Part shown: one piece after another, positions 1-8,433 of the stretch
How the letters are laid out: the number at the start of each line of letters is the position of its first letter
How positions within the stretch are numbered: the first letter of the stretch is position 1
NCBI RefSeq assembly: GCF_025950095.1
Contig: NZ_JAPDDR010000003.1
Span: 248,001-312,000, forward strand
Source of the DNA: Luteolibacter rhizosphaerae
Lineage (GTDB): Bacteria; Verrucomicrobiota; Verrucomicrobiia; Verrucomicrobiales; Akkermansiaceae
DNA length: 64,000 nucleotides
Direction of reading: 5' to 3'
Notes under the pieces: generated by a model
Database searches by the model: none
The model's input: only the letters and a program-made list of their open reading frames with translations
What the model was told of the DNA's origin: nothing
Program-made: the position numbers and the translations under genes

Positions 1-1
1 C

Positions 2-589
2 ATCTCGGGCGGTTGTCCCTACACCCTCGCCACGGCGGCGGCGCTGCCGGAACGGGTCCGTGCCGCGGCAGTCATCTGCGGGGCCCCGCCGCTAGGTTCC
101 CCCGCGGACAAGGCGCACATGCACTGGGCCTACCGCAGCCTGGCCGGGCTGCGACGGCTGCGGCGCGCGGTCATGCCGGTCTTCCTGGGCACCAGCCGCT
201 GGATGATCGCGCGTGGCTCCCACCGGGCCCCGATGTCATGGGTCATGCACAGCATCCCGCCGAGCGACCGCGCCGCGATCGCGGAGCACGGTTGCTGGCA
301 GGATGTGACGCGCAGCTATCTGGAAGCGGTGAACAGCGGCCCGGAGGCGGTGCTCACGGACGGCGAACTGTATCTGGAACCGTGGGACTTCTCGCCGGAG
401 GAGATCTGCGTGCCCGTCGCCTTTTGGCACGGGCTCGCGGACAAGAATCTACCCTGCGAGGTGGCGAAGGGGCTCGCTGCCCGGGTGCCGGGCGCGGAGG
501 GCCACTGGATCGAGAACGAGGGGCACTACTCGCTGCCGCTGCGCTATCGCGGGCAGGTGCTGGATTGGCTGGGCAAGGCACCCGCCTGA
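2..589 (+). CDS. Alpha/beta hydrolase, C-terminal part (5' end outside window)
   Basis: The reading frame is open from the window edge, so the N-terminus is missing. The visible part starts with ISGGCPYTLA, which fits the nucleophile elbow of alpha/beta hydrolases (x-x-S-x-G-G then a helix), making the Ser at about residue 2 of the fragment the likely nucleophile. Later the frame has FWHGLADKNLP, the usual strand carrying the acid residue, and ENEGHYSLPL, which supplies the catalytic His near the C-terminus. The order Ser, Asp, His and the spacing are those of the TAP/haloperoxidase-like hydrolases. The substrate cannot be told. An internal ATG at 119 would give a product without the nucleophile, so it is not the real start. 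Confidence 0.75.
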   Translation: MSGGCPYTLATAAALPERVRAAAVICGAPPLGSPADKAHMHWAYRSLAGLRRLRRAVMPVFLGTSRWMIARGSHRAPMSWVMHSIPPSDRAAIAEHGCWQDVTRSYLEAVNSGPEAVLTDGELYLEPWDFSPEEICVPVAFWHGLADKNLPCEVAKGLAARVPGAEGHWIENEGHYSLPLRYRGQVLDWLGKAPA

Positions 590-656
590 CAAGTTCCCTA
601 CAGATCGGGCTTGAGACTTGGTCCTCCAACGGGAAGCTTCTGCGCCTCAGTCCGCT

Positions 657-1457
657 ATGGAATGGATTCACACGATTTTAGGTGCCGACCCGGCCGCGGG
701 GCTGTTGGTGATTTTCATCCTGATTATCATCGAGGGCGTGCTCTCGGTGGATAATGCCGCCGTGCTGGCGACCATGGTCATGAAGCTGTCGAAGGAGCAG
801 CAGGGCAAGGCGCTGCGATATGGCATCTTCGGTGCCTATTTCTTTCGCGGGCTCTGCCTGATCCTCGTCGCCTGGTTGATGAGCATCTGGTGGCTGGAGC
901 CGATCGGCGGTCTCTACCTCCTCTATCTGGCGTGGAAGCATTTCGCCAAACACGAGTCGGTCGAGCAGATCGGCGAGGAGCATGTGGCGGCGGAAGGCAA
1001 CTGGCTGTATCGCCAGACCATGGGCCGCCTCGGTCCTTTCTGGGCCACCGTGGTGGCGGTGGAAGTCATGGACCTCGCCTTCTCACTCGACAACGTGTTC
1101 GCCGCCGTGGCCTTCACGAAGAACAAGGAGCAGTTCCCGCCGCCTTCCGACATGATCATCGTCTGCATCGGCGTGTTCATCGGGATTCTGGCGATGCGAT
1201 TCGCCGCCCAAGGCTTCGTAAAGCTGATGCACCGCTACCCCTTCCTGGAGAACTGCGCCTTCGCGGTGATCGGGATCCTCGGCGTGAAGCTGCTTCTCAG
1301 CATCCCGCGCCACTTCCTGCCGCCCGGAAATGGCGTGCATGATTTCCTCGCCAGCAAGTACTTCGACCTCGGCACCTCGGTGCTCACGCTGCTGATCTTT
1401 ATCGTGCCGGTGATCGTGCACCGCATGAAGGGCAGCGCGGCTCCCCCTGCCGCCTGA
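657..1457 (+). CDS. TerC family integral membrane protein
   Basis: A hydrophobic protein of 266 residues with about seven membrane segments. It carries the paired TerC-family signatures, each an acidic residue inside a membrane helix: LSVDNAAVLATM near the N-terminus and FSLDNVFAAVAF in the middle. TerC/Alx proteins are linked to manganese or other metal-ion export and to tellurite resistance. The frame is open further upstream to 618, but the residues added there are hydrophilic and the ATG at 657 leads straight into the first helix, so 657 is preferred. It stands alone, 68 bases after the hydrolase and 65 before the peptidase. The family is clear; the exact ion is not. Confidence 0.85.
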   Translation: MEWIHTILGADPAAGLLVIFILIIIEGVLSVDNAAVLATMVMKLSKEQQGKALRYGIFGAYFFRGLCLILVAWLMSIWWLEPIGGLYLLYLAWKHFAKHESVEQIGEEHVAAEGNWLYRQTMGRLGPFWATVVAVEVMDLAFSLDNVFAAVAFTKNKEQFPPPSDMIIVCIGVFIGILAMRFAAQGFVKLMHRYPFLENCAFAVIGILGVKLLLSIPRHFLPPGNGVHDFLASKYFDLGTSVLTLLIFIVPVIVHRMKGSAAPPAA

Positions 1458-1522
1458 GGCGGAGGATTTTCCCGCGCAGTTCATTTGCGGACCCCGGACT
1501 TGCTGGTTAGTGATTCCCCCGC

Positions 1523-2263
1523 ATGGCAGAGGCCTTCGATGTCGCATCATTCCTGAAGGAGTTCGGCGAACTCGCGGAAAGCCGTGGCTTCATCCGCCGC
1601 CATCTCTGTGACACGGATGCCGGGCCGCTGCTGGCTTGGGAGCGGCTTGATGGCACCGCGCCGGACTACATCTCCGCCGGAATGCATGGCGACGAGCCGG
1701 CCGGCCCGCTTGCGGCGCTGGAGCTCCTGCGTTCGGGCGTGCTGGACACCGGCGCTTGGGCGATCTGCCCGGCACTGAATCCCACCGGGCTGGCCCTGGG
1801 CACCCGCGAAAATGGCGCGGGGATCGACCTGAACCGCGACTATCTGGCGCTGAGCACGGAGGAGGTCCGCACCCACACTGCTTGGCTCGCCTCCTTTCCT
1901 TGTCCGCGCTTCTTCGCCTCGCTGCACGAGGACTGGGAGACTTCCGGCTTCTACTTCTACGAGATCAACCTGCTGGAAGACCGGCCCGAACGTGCCGCAG
2001 CGATCCTGCAAGCGGTGACCCCGTGGTTCGAGCCGGAGCCCGCCACGCTAATCGATGATCACGAGATCCGCTCGACCGGGTGGATCTATCACGTGCCGGA
2101 GGCGGACGCCCCGGAGAACTGGCCGGAAGCGATCTTCCTGGCGAAGCGTGGTTGCCCGGTGTCCTTCACCTTCGAGACCCCGAGCGCGAACTGCCTGAAT
2201 GACCGGGTGGCGGCGCATGTCGCGGCCGTGAAGGCGGCACTGGCTTCGTTGGCCCCGCTGTAA
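1523..2263 (+). CDS. M14-family zinc carboxypeptidase / succinylglutamate desuccinylase-like hydrolase
   Basis: A 246-residue cytoplasmic protein with the metal-binding pattern of M14 metallopeptidases. HGDE at about residues 55-58 gives the HxxE zinc pair, LNRDY at about 103-107 is the substrate-binding Asn-Arg motif, LHED at about 134-137 gives the third zinc ligand, and FTFETPS near the C-terminus supplies the catalytic Glu. The short length and lack of a signal peptide resemble murein-tripeptide amidase or aspartoacylase-type members rather than digestive carboxypeptidases. It could trim cell-wall peptides or deacylate amino acids; the sequence does not decide. The next gene follows on the same strand after 44 bases. 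Confidence 0.8.
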   Translation: MAEAFDVASFLKEFGELAESRGFIRRHLCDTDAGPLLAWERLDGTAPDYISAGMHGDEPAGPLAALELLRSGVLDTGAWAICPALNPTGLALGTRENGAGIDLNRDYLALSTEEVRTHTAWLASFPCPRFFASLHEDWETSGFYFYEINLLEDRPERAAAILQAVTPWFEPEPATLIDDHEIRSTGWIYHVPEADAPENWPEAIFLAKRGCPVSFTFETPSANCLNDRVAAHVAAVKAALASLAPL

Positions 2264-2307
2264 ATCCGGAGATTGATCCGCCTTCCCGCGCCGCTAGCGT
2301 GCGCGAC

Positions 2308-4506
2308 ATGAAATGGCTCCCGATCCCGCTGGCCCTCGTTTCCAGCATCCTGGCCGCGCCGGTGGATGACTTCATCACCGCGGCGAAGTCGAAGCACGGC
2401 GAGGCAGGCGAGAAGGCGGCGAAGTTCCTGACGGAGCACATGCCGACGGGGGACAAGGAGAAGCTGGATGCGGGCTTCCTCGGAACGAATCTGGACTTGG
2501 CCTTCCAAGCGCGGGGGGAGTTCCCGTGGGCGAAGCAGGTGCCGGAGGAGATCTTCCTGAACGATGTGCTGCCCTACGCGGTCTTTGACGAGACGCGGGA
2601 GGCGTGGCGGAAGGATTACCTGGAGAAGGCCCGGCCGATCGTGAAGGACGCGAAGACCGCAAGCGAGGCGGCGCAGGCGCTGAACAAGGAGTTCTTCAAC
2701 CTGATCAATGTCCACTACAACACCGGACGCAAGGCACCGAACCAGAGTCCCTCGGAATCGGCAGCCCTGAGCAAGGCGACCTGCACCGGGCTTTCCATCA
2801 TTCTGGTAGATGTTTGCCGCGCGGTGGGCATCCCGGCCCGTGCGGTGGGCACCCCGCTATGGGCGAACGAACGCGGCAACCACACCTGGGTGGAGATCTG
2901 GGACGGGGACTGGCACTTCACGGGAGCCGACGAGTACGACGAGGAGGGTCTGAACCGCGGCTGGTTCGTGAACGATGCCGCGCAGGCGAAGGCGGATGAG
3001 CCGAAGTACGCGATCTACGCGACCTCATGGAAAAAGGAGGGCCTGTCCTTCCCGATGGTGTGGGCGGGCGGCAGCAAGGAAGTGGCAGCGGTGAATGTGA
3101 CCTCCCGCTATGCCAAGGCCGGAGCCGCTGCTCCGGTGGCGAACGTGGGCATCCGTCTCTTCCGCGAGGGCAAGGGCGAGCGTGTGGTGGCGAAGCTGCA
3201 AGTGCTCGACGAGAGCGGCAAGCTGTTAGGCGAAGGTGAGACGAAAGCCGGAACCGCCGACATGAACGACATGCCGCGGGTCCCGGTGAAGCCCGGCACC
3301 AAAGGCCTGATCCGTTTCACCGTGGATGGCGTCACGCGGGAGAAGAGTTTCGGCCCGATCGAAGCCGGTGAGCCGACCCTGGATGCGGTGTGGAGCGAAC
3401 TCGCTGCGGTGAAGCCGGCCGCCGAAGTGCCGCAAGGTCCGCTGACAAAAGATCAGGCAGCTCAAGTCGCAGCCAAGATCGCTGATGAACGCCTCGCGAC
3501 GCTCCGTGAAGAGCGCAAGGAGGAGATGGATAAGAAGGCGATCGTGCAGGGCGACAAGACCCTGCGCTGGCTGGAGAAGAGTTTCGGCGAGGCTCCCGAA
3601 GGCAAGCGTAGCCTATGGATCTCGATGCATGGAGGCGGAGGCGCTCCGGCCCGCGTGAACGACCAGCAGTGGCAGAACCAGATTCGCCTCTACGAACCCA
3701 AGGAAGGGATCTATGTGGCACCCCGCGCGCCGACCGATACCTGGGACCTGTGGCACCAAGGCCACATCGATCCGATGTTCCAGCGCCTGATCGAGGACTA
3801 CGTGGCACTGCGCGGCGTGAGCCCGGACAAGATCTACCTGATGGGCTATTCCGCCGGGGGCGACGGTGTGTGGCAACTGGCACCGCGGATGGCCGATCGT
3901 TTCGCCGCCGCGGCGATGATGGCGGGTCACCCGAACGAGGCGCAGCTCGACGGCCTGCGCAACCTGCCCTTCGCGATCTTCATGGGCGGTGCCGATGGCG
4001 CGTATGACCGCAACAAGATCGCCGCGGAGCGGGCCGCAAAGCTGGACCAGATGGAAAAGGATGATCCGGGCGGCTACATCCACATGTCCCGCATCTACGA
4101 AGGCCTGCCGCACTGGATGAACGGCAAGGATGCCGAGGCTGTCCCTTGGATGGCCAATTACACGCGGATCGCATGGCCGAAGAAGATCGTGTGGCTGCAA
4201 GACGACGTGACCCACGACCGCTTCTACTGGCTCAAGATCCCTGACAAAAACGCCGCGAAGGCGGGCCAGAAGATCGAGGCGAAGGTCGAAGGACAGACGA
4301 TCACGCTGAGCGGTGATGTGCCCTCAGGCACCGAACTGCGGCTCTCCGACGCGCTGCTCGATCTCGAGCAGCCGCTGAAGGTGATCGTGAACGGAAAGGA
4401 AGCCTTCAGCGGCAAGGTGAACCGCAGCGCCGAAGCGATCCACCGCACGCTCGATGAGCGGGCGGACCTACCCGCTGCAGCGTCGGCGATCGTCACCCTG
4501 CCCTGA
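2308..4506 (+). CDS. Secreted transglutaminase-like / esterase fusion protein
   Basis: A protein of about 732 residues. The ATG at 2308 gives a clean signal peptide (MKWLPIPLALVSSILA, then APVDDF); a GTG at 2299 is in frame but only adds three residues. A transglutaminase-like domain has its Cys in KATCTGLS (about residue 158), His in GNHTWVEIW (about 191) and Asp in TGADEYDEE (about 207). After a linker, residues 420-640 form an alpha/beta hydrolase: SMHGGGGAP oxyanion region, LMGYSAGGDG nucleophile near 513, an acid candidate in MGGADGAYDR and a His in GLPHWMNG. The hydrolase resembles PHB-depolymerase/feruloyl-esterase-like proteins. A beta-rich tail follows. It probably cleaves or processes an extracytoplasmic polymer. 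Confidence 0.8.
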   Translation: MKWLPIPLALVSSILAAPVDDFITAAKSKHGEAGEKAAKFLTEHMPTGDKEKLDAGFLGTNLDLAFQARGEFPWAKQVPEEIFLNDVLPYAVFDETREAWRKDYLEKARPIVKDAKTASEAAQALNKEFFNLINVHYNTGRKAPNQSPSESAALSKATCTGLSIILVDVCRAVGIPARAVGTPLWANERGNHTWVEIWDGDWHFTGADEYDEEGLNRGWFVNDAAQAKADEPKYAIYATSWKKEGLSFPMVWAGGSKEVAAVNVTSRYAKAGAAAPVANVGIRLFREGKGERVVAKLQVLDESGKLLGEGETKAGTADMNDMPRVPVKPGTKGLIRFTVDGVTREKSFGPIEAGEPTLDAVWSELAAVKPAAEVPQGPLTKDQAAQVAAKIADERLATLREERKEEMDKKAIVQGDKTLRWLEKSFGEAPEGKRSLWISMHGGGGAPARVNDQQWQNQIRLYEPKEGIYVAPRAPTDTWDLWHQGHIDPMFQRLIEDYVALRGVSPDKIYLMGYSAGGDGVWQLAPRMADRFAAAAMMAGHPNEAQLDGLRNLPFAIFMGGADGAYDRNKIAAERAAKLDQMEKDDPGGYIHMSRIYEGLPHWMNGKDAEAVPWMANYTRIAWPKKIVWLQDDVTHDRFYWLKIPDKNAAKAGQKIEAKVEGQTITLSGDVPSGTELRLSDALLDLEQPLKVIVNGKEAFSGKVNRSAEAIHRTLDERADLPAAASAIVTLP

Positions 4507-4688
4507 GCACCGCTCTCTAACAGAGCATCGTCACTTGCTTTCCCGTTTTCCGACGGGAGGGTCATCGGTTCCTGATGGGCCGGCTTCCGGGAAGCGGCGC
4601 GATTTCCGCGCGGCTTCAAACGCATTGATCGAAATTTCGTGCGGGTTTCGGCCCTCCCAAGGGACGCAAGCAAAACGAAATTCATCTC

Positions 4689-5795
4689 ATGATCTCTAGA
4701 CGTCATTTCCTATCGACCGTTTCGGGAGCCGCTGCTGTCAGTGCCTTGCCCCAGACTGCTGCCGCTCAATCCACGGGAATTTCCCTGACGCAATCGGCCA
4801 CCACTGCCGGTGGGAAGTACCGGCCGCCCTTCCGGATCGGTCTCGGAGGAGCGCCGATGGGCGGATCCTCGAAGCTGCCCGTCACCGATGAAGAGGCGGT
4901 GGCAATCCTCGACAACGCATGGGCGGCCGGCATGCGCTTCTACGACAATTCGCCTTGGTATGGACTCGGCCTGAGCGAGCGGCGCTTCGGGCAAATGCTG
5001 AACGACAAGAAGCGGGACGAGTATGTGCTCTCCACGAAGGTGGGGCGCATCTTGACCGGCTCTCTCAAACCGAAGGCCACGGCTTGGGGCAATCCCGACT
5101 CCTTCGACTACACCTACGATTACACGGCTTCCGCCACGCGACGCTCGATCGAAGACAGTCTCCAGCGCCTGGGCCTGCCTTCGATCGATATCGTGTTCAT
5201 TCACGATCTCACCGCGGTGAACGGTGATCTGGGCGAGCGCTGGACCGAGTACTTCGACCAAGCGGTAAAGGGGGCCATGCCCGAGCTCACCAAGATGCGA
5301 GAGGAGGGCATCATCAAGGCTTGGGGGCTCGGGGTGAACAATCTCGAGCCGATCCTGCGCACGCTCGATGTCGCCGACCCGGACATCTTCCTGGCGGCCT
5401 GCCAGTACTCGCTGATCGAGCATGAAGAGTCCGTGACGAAGCTCTTCCCGGCCTGCGATGCGAAGGGTGTGTCGATCGTGGTGGGCTCGCCCTTGAACAA
5501 CGGATTCATCACCGGGGCCCAGCGCTTCAACTACGGTCCGAAGATCCCCGCAGGCTTCGAAGACAAGCGAGCACGGATGCAAACGATCGCGAAGGAGCAC
5601 GGTGTCGATCTCCGCACGGCGGCACTCCAATTCACGGCGGCCCCGACGACCGTTTCCGCCACGATTCCCGGAGCCCGCAAACGCAATCACCCCGAGGAGA
5701 ATGTGAAGTCGATGGCGGTGAAGATCCCCGCCGACTTCTGGGCGGAGCTGAAGCAGGAGAAGCTGATCGCCGAGGGGGCGCCTGTCCCTGCCTGA
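4689..5795 (+). CDS. Tat-exported aldo/keto reductase
   Basis: A protein of 368 residues starting with a twin-arginine signal (SRRHFLSTVSG, Ala-rich stretch to about residue 28). The rest is an aldo/keto reductase of the D-threo-aldose or L-fucose/L-galactose dehydrogenase type. The catalytic Asp and Tyr lie in RFYDNSPWYGLG, the Lys in STKVGR and the His in VFIHDL, so the tetrad is intact. LGVNN and a C-terminal ATIPGARK region fit the cofactor-binding end. Export is odd for an NADPH enzyme; Tat-exported oxidoreductases usually fold and bind cofactor before transport. It is likely involved in sugar oxidation. The stop is followed by the convergent glnB gene. Confidence 0.85.
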   Translation: MISRRHFLSTVSGAAAVSALPQTAAAQSTGISLTQSATTAGGKYRPPFRIGLGGAPMGGSSKLPVTDEEAVAILDNAWAAGMRFYDNSPWYGLGLSERRFGQMLNDKKRDEYVLSTKVGRILTGSLKPKATAWGNPDSFDYTYDYTASATRRSIEDSLQRLGLPSIDIVFIHDLTAVNGDLGERWTEYFDQAVKGAMPELTKMREEGIIKAWGLGVNNLEPILRTLDVADPDIFLAACQYSLIEHEESVTKLFPACDAKGVSIVVGSPLNNGFITGAQRFNYGPKIPAGFEDKRARMQTIAKEHGVDLRTAALQFTAAPTTVSATIPGARKRNHPEENVKSMAVKIPADFWAELKQEKLIAEGAPVPA

Positions 5796-5811
5796 GACTG
5801 AGCAAGGACAC

Positions 5812-5846
5812 AAAAAAGCCCGGCTTCCTTGGGGGAAGACCGGGCT
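5812..5846 (-). terminator. Rho-independent terminator of glnB
   Basis: Read on the minus strand this is a GC-rich stem (about 12 base pairs with one bulged base, loop of about 5 bases) followed directly by a run of T residues (five or six A on the plus strand at 5812-5817). It lies 23 bases past the glnB stop. The plus side has no T run, so it does not serve the aldo/keto reductase. Confidence 0.85.
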
Positions 5847-5868
5847 GGTTAAAGGGAACGGGAGAAGA

Positions 5869-6231
<363 letters not shown>

Positions 6232-6243
6232 TCAAAGACGGTT

Positions 6244-6261
6244 GAGCAAGGCCCATGCCAA
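6244..6261 (-). promoter_or_regulatory. Sigma-54 (RpoN) promoter of glnB
   Basis: On the minus strand the sequence reads TTGGCATGGGCCTTGCTC. It has the invariant GG and GC separated by exactly 10 bases and TTGCT at the -12 box, an almost perfect match to the TGGCAC-N5-TTGCW consensus. The GC is about 29 bases before the ATG, so the transcript would start about 18 bases upstream of it. P-II genes are classic NtrC/sigma-54 targets, so context agrees. Confidence 0.8.
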
Positions 6262-6364
6262 TTGCGACGTGGATCTTTTTAAAACTTCCCGAAGCTAGTC
6301 ATAAACACCCCCGTTGGCGAGGGGAAAACCAGTCAGCGTAAGGACTTTCCGGCGATCAAGGGGT

Positions 6365-6399
6365 GAATGGAAACGAATCGGGAGAATTCGTTTCCATTC
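6365..6399. repeat. Perfect 14-bp inverted repeat upstream of glnB
   Basis: GAATGGAAACGAAT and its exact reverse complement are separated by 7 bases. The centre lies about 150 bases upstream of the predicted sigma-54 start of glnB, within the usual range for an enhancer-binding-protein site, and about 90 bases before the divergent gene at 6473. No T run follows on either strand, so a terminator is unlikely. Confidence 0.6.
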
Positions 6400-6472
6400 G
6401 CGATTAGGAGCTTTCCAAGGCGTGTCGTAGGAGGCTAACAGTAAGTGTTCGGGCCGGGACCTTTATCAAGCG

Positions 6473-6838
6473 ATGGACTCCTCTTCTATCTCCGGAAAGC
6501 CGGTTCCCGGATGGACTTTCTTGCGCTTCTTCCTGTGGCTGATGCCGGGCTTCCTCACGGTGTGCCTGCTGGCTGTCCTGAGCTTCCCGGGAACCCCGCT
6601 CCACCTCGCGCAGTCCAACCCGCGTCAGCTGCTAGCCGGCGCCTCCGCGCTCCTCCTCGCGGTCGCCTGTGCCTGGCTGGATTCCTTCCTGGCTCCGGCT
6701 ACTCACCGGATTGCCGGAGTGTCTCCGCGACGGCGAGCCGCATGGACGGGCCGGATGACGGTAATCCAGGTGCTGGTCCTGCCGGTGGTGTTCCTGATCT
6801 TCGTGGCGCTGGCCGAATCGAAGGGGATCCGGGTTTAG
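6473..6838 (+). CDS. Small membrane protein of unknown function
   Basis: A 121-residue protein with three predicted membrane segments: FLRFFLWLMPGFLTVCLLAV near the N-terminus, a second (LLAGASALLLAVACAWL) in the middle and a third (VIQVLVLPVVFLIFVAL) at the end, with a basic loop (SPRRRAAW) before the last. I do not recognise the family. Its layout and the stretch ahead of the last helix resemble the 115-residue protein at 16206-16553. It is divergent from glnB with a 256-base gap and is followed by azurin after 102 bases. Confidence 0.6.
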   Translation: MDSSSISGKPVPGWTFLRFFLWLMPGFLTVCLLAVLSFPGTPLHLAQSNPRQLLAGASALLLAVACAWLDSFLAPATHRIAGVSPRRRAAWTGRMTVIQVLVLPVVFLIFVALAESKGIRV

Positions 6839-6940
6839 CGGTAAAATGTGATGGCGATTGGAAAATTTCCCCCGGATTGGAGTGTTGCTCCGGGCTGAAA
6901 GATCCCTCACTTTCCGGGCGTACCAAGCCCTCATCCGAGT

Positions 6941-7390
6941 ATGAAGAAATTGATTCCTATCCTGTCCGCCCTTTGCCTCGCCTCGCCGCTGATGGCCGAA
7001 GAGAAGAAGCTTGAGATCACTGGCAACGACCAGATGCAGTACAACACCAAGACTCTCGAGGTGACTGCAGGCGACAAGGTCTCGCTGACCTTCAAGCACA
7101 TCGGCGTGCTCCAGAAGGTGGCGATGGGCCACAACGTGGTGATCCTGAAGGCCGGCACCCCGATCCCGACCTTCGCGACCAAGGCGATGCAGGCCGCGGC
7201 GACCGATTACATCCCGGCGGACGAAGAGTCCAAGAAGATGATCGTGGCCCACACCAAGATCCTGGGTGGCGGCGAGTCCCAGACCATCACTTTCACGGCA
7301 CCTGCCGAAGCGGGTGACTACCCCTACGTCTGCACCTTCCCGGGCCACTTCGCCCTGATGCAAGGCGTGCTGAAGGTGAAGGCCAAGTAA
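6941..7390 (+). CDS. azu: Azurin, periplasmic type-1 copper protein
   Basis: A protein of 149 residues with a signal peptide (MKKLIPILSALCLASPLMA). The mature part is a cupredoxin of azurin size. The type-1 copper ligands are visible: His in AMGHNVV, then Cys, His and Met in YVCTFPGHFALMQG at the C-terminus, the azurin order and spacing. It would carry single electrons in the periplasm between redox enzymes, for example cytochromes, oxidases or nitrite reductases. No partner enzyme lies next to it. A strong terminator follows the stop. Confidence 0.93.
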   Translation: MKKLIPILSALCLASPLMAEEKKLEITGNDQMQYNTKTLEVTAGDKVSLTFKHIGVLQKVAMGHNVVILKAGTPIPTFATKAMQAAATDYIPADEESKKMIVAHTKILGGGESQTITFTAPAEAGDYPYVCTFPGHFALMQGVLKVKAK

Positions 7391-7419
7391 GCCGCGGCTG
7401 TCTCACAAGTTCTCGTTCG

Positions 7420-7453
7420 ATCCCCGTCCGCTTCCGAGCGGCCGGGGATTTTT
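7420..7453 (+). terminator. Rho-independent terminator of azurin
   Basis: A near-continuous GC-rich stem (ATCCCCG paired with CGGGGAT, extended by TCCGCT with AGCGGC) is followed by TTTTT on the plus strand, 30 bases past the azurin stop. Confidence 0.85.
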
Positions 7454-7472
7454 CTTACCCGGGCCGGGCCGC

Positions 7473-8342
7473 TTACTCGGCTTCGCAGTGAGGGCACTTC
7501 GCCCCGGCGGTGGATTCGAGCTCTGCTCCGCCCGGGATCGCTGCGAACAAGGGGCCGCCCTTCCAGAGCGGGGACTTCGCGACCAGCACGCCGGGGAGAT
7601 CCATGCGGCCCTTCGGCCCGTACTGGGCGCGCTCCGCGGTGATCTCGATCACCCCGGCTTCCTTGAGGGTCACCGTTTGCTTGGGAGCGGAAGAGATCTG
7701 TCCATCCGAGGAGAAGAAGTAGGCTCCCTCCGCAGGCAGGGCCTGATCATCGGCAGGAGTAAGGCGCAGCTTGATCTCCGCGGCATCGACTTCCGAGAGC
7801 CGCTCGACCTTCCAGTGCTGCAGAGGCTGGGGTAGTTCGGCACGGGCCTTGGCGAAGGCTTCGGCCTGAGTGCTATCGGCGGTCGTTTCGACAGCCACGG
7901 GGAGATCGAGCGAGAGCTCCTTCTTGCCCGGGTAGCAGCCATCCGCGCAGGCCATCCATGTGGCCGTCGCTTTCAAGCTCACTCGGCTCGCGGTGAGCTT
8001 CTCCGGTGGCGTGATCCGGACCAGGAGCATGACGTCGCGCTTGAAGCTGTGGACCGGGTGGATGGCCATCAGCCCTTGGTCGGGATAGGGCCACTGAATC
8101 GCTCCGGCCTTGAAGCCCTCCGGGAGTTCCCATGCCAGCTTCATCGGCACACCGGCGATTCCCGGATTCTGCCAGTAGGTGTGGAAACCGGAGTGGTGAT
8201 GGATCTTCAGACCGACCGTGAAGGGCTGGCCGGCGACGAGAGCGGACTGCTCCGATACCAGTTCCAAGTCGACACCCTTGGTCTTCTCCGGCGCGGCGAG
8301 GGCGGAGCAAATCGTGAGAAGCAGGGCAAGCAGGGGCTTCAT
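7473..8342 (-). CDS. Secreted DsbD N-terminal-like (thiol-disulfide interchange) domain protein
   Basis: A 289-residue protein with a signal peptide (MKPLLALLLTICSALA). The first 160 residues resemble the N-terminal domain of the protein-disulfide reductase DsbD: a beta-sandwich with HTYWQNPG, a WPYP segment and TWMACADGCYPGKKEL, where the two Cys would form the redox pair. The membrane and thioredoxin parts of DsbD are absent. The C-terminus ends in KCPHCEAE, a CxxC that may bind metal or act as a second redox pair. It probably passes electrons to exported proteins or supports cytochrome or copper-site assembly. It is convergent with azurin. Confidence 0.75.
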   Translation of the reverse strand: MKPLLALLLTICSALAAPEKTKGVDLELVSEQSALVAGQPFTVGLKIHHHSGFHTYWQNPGIAGVPMKLAWELPEGFKAGAIQWPYPDQGLMAIHPVHSFKRDVMLLVRITPPEKLTASRVSLKATATWMACADGCYPGKKELSLDLPVAVETTADSTQAEAFAKARAELPQPLQHWKVERLSEVDAAEIKLRLTPADDQALPAEGAYFFSSDGQISSAPKQTVTLKEAGVIEITAERAQYGPKGRMDLPGVLVAKSPLWKGGPLFAAIPGGAELESTAGAKCPHCEAE

Positions 8343-8433
8343 GGCTGGCCCATCAACGTCGCGGGAGCCGCCAAGCTGTCAAGGCAGGCGGGCGGAAGAT
8401 CCAAATTCCAAACTTCAAGATCCAGTGAACGTG

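Noticed and set aside
4512-4526. Small hairpin GCTCT-CTAAC-AGAGC after the transglutaminase-esterase gene as a terminator
   Set aside because: The stem is only 5 bp and no T run follows.
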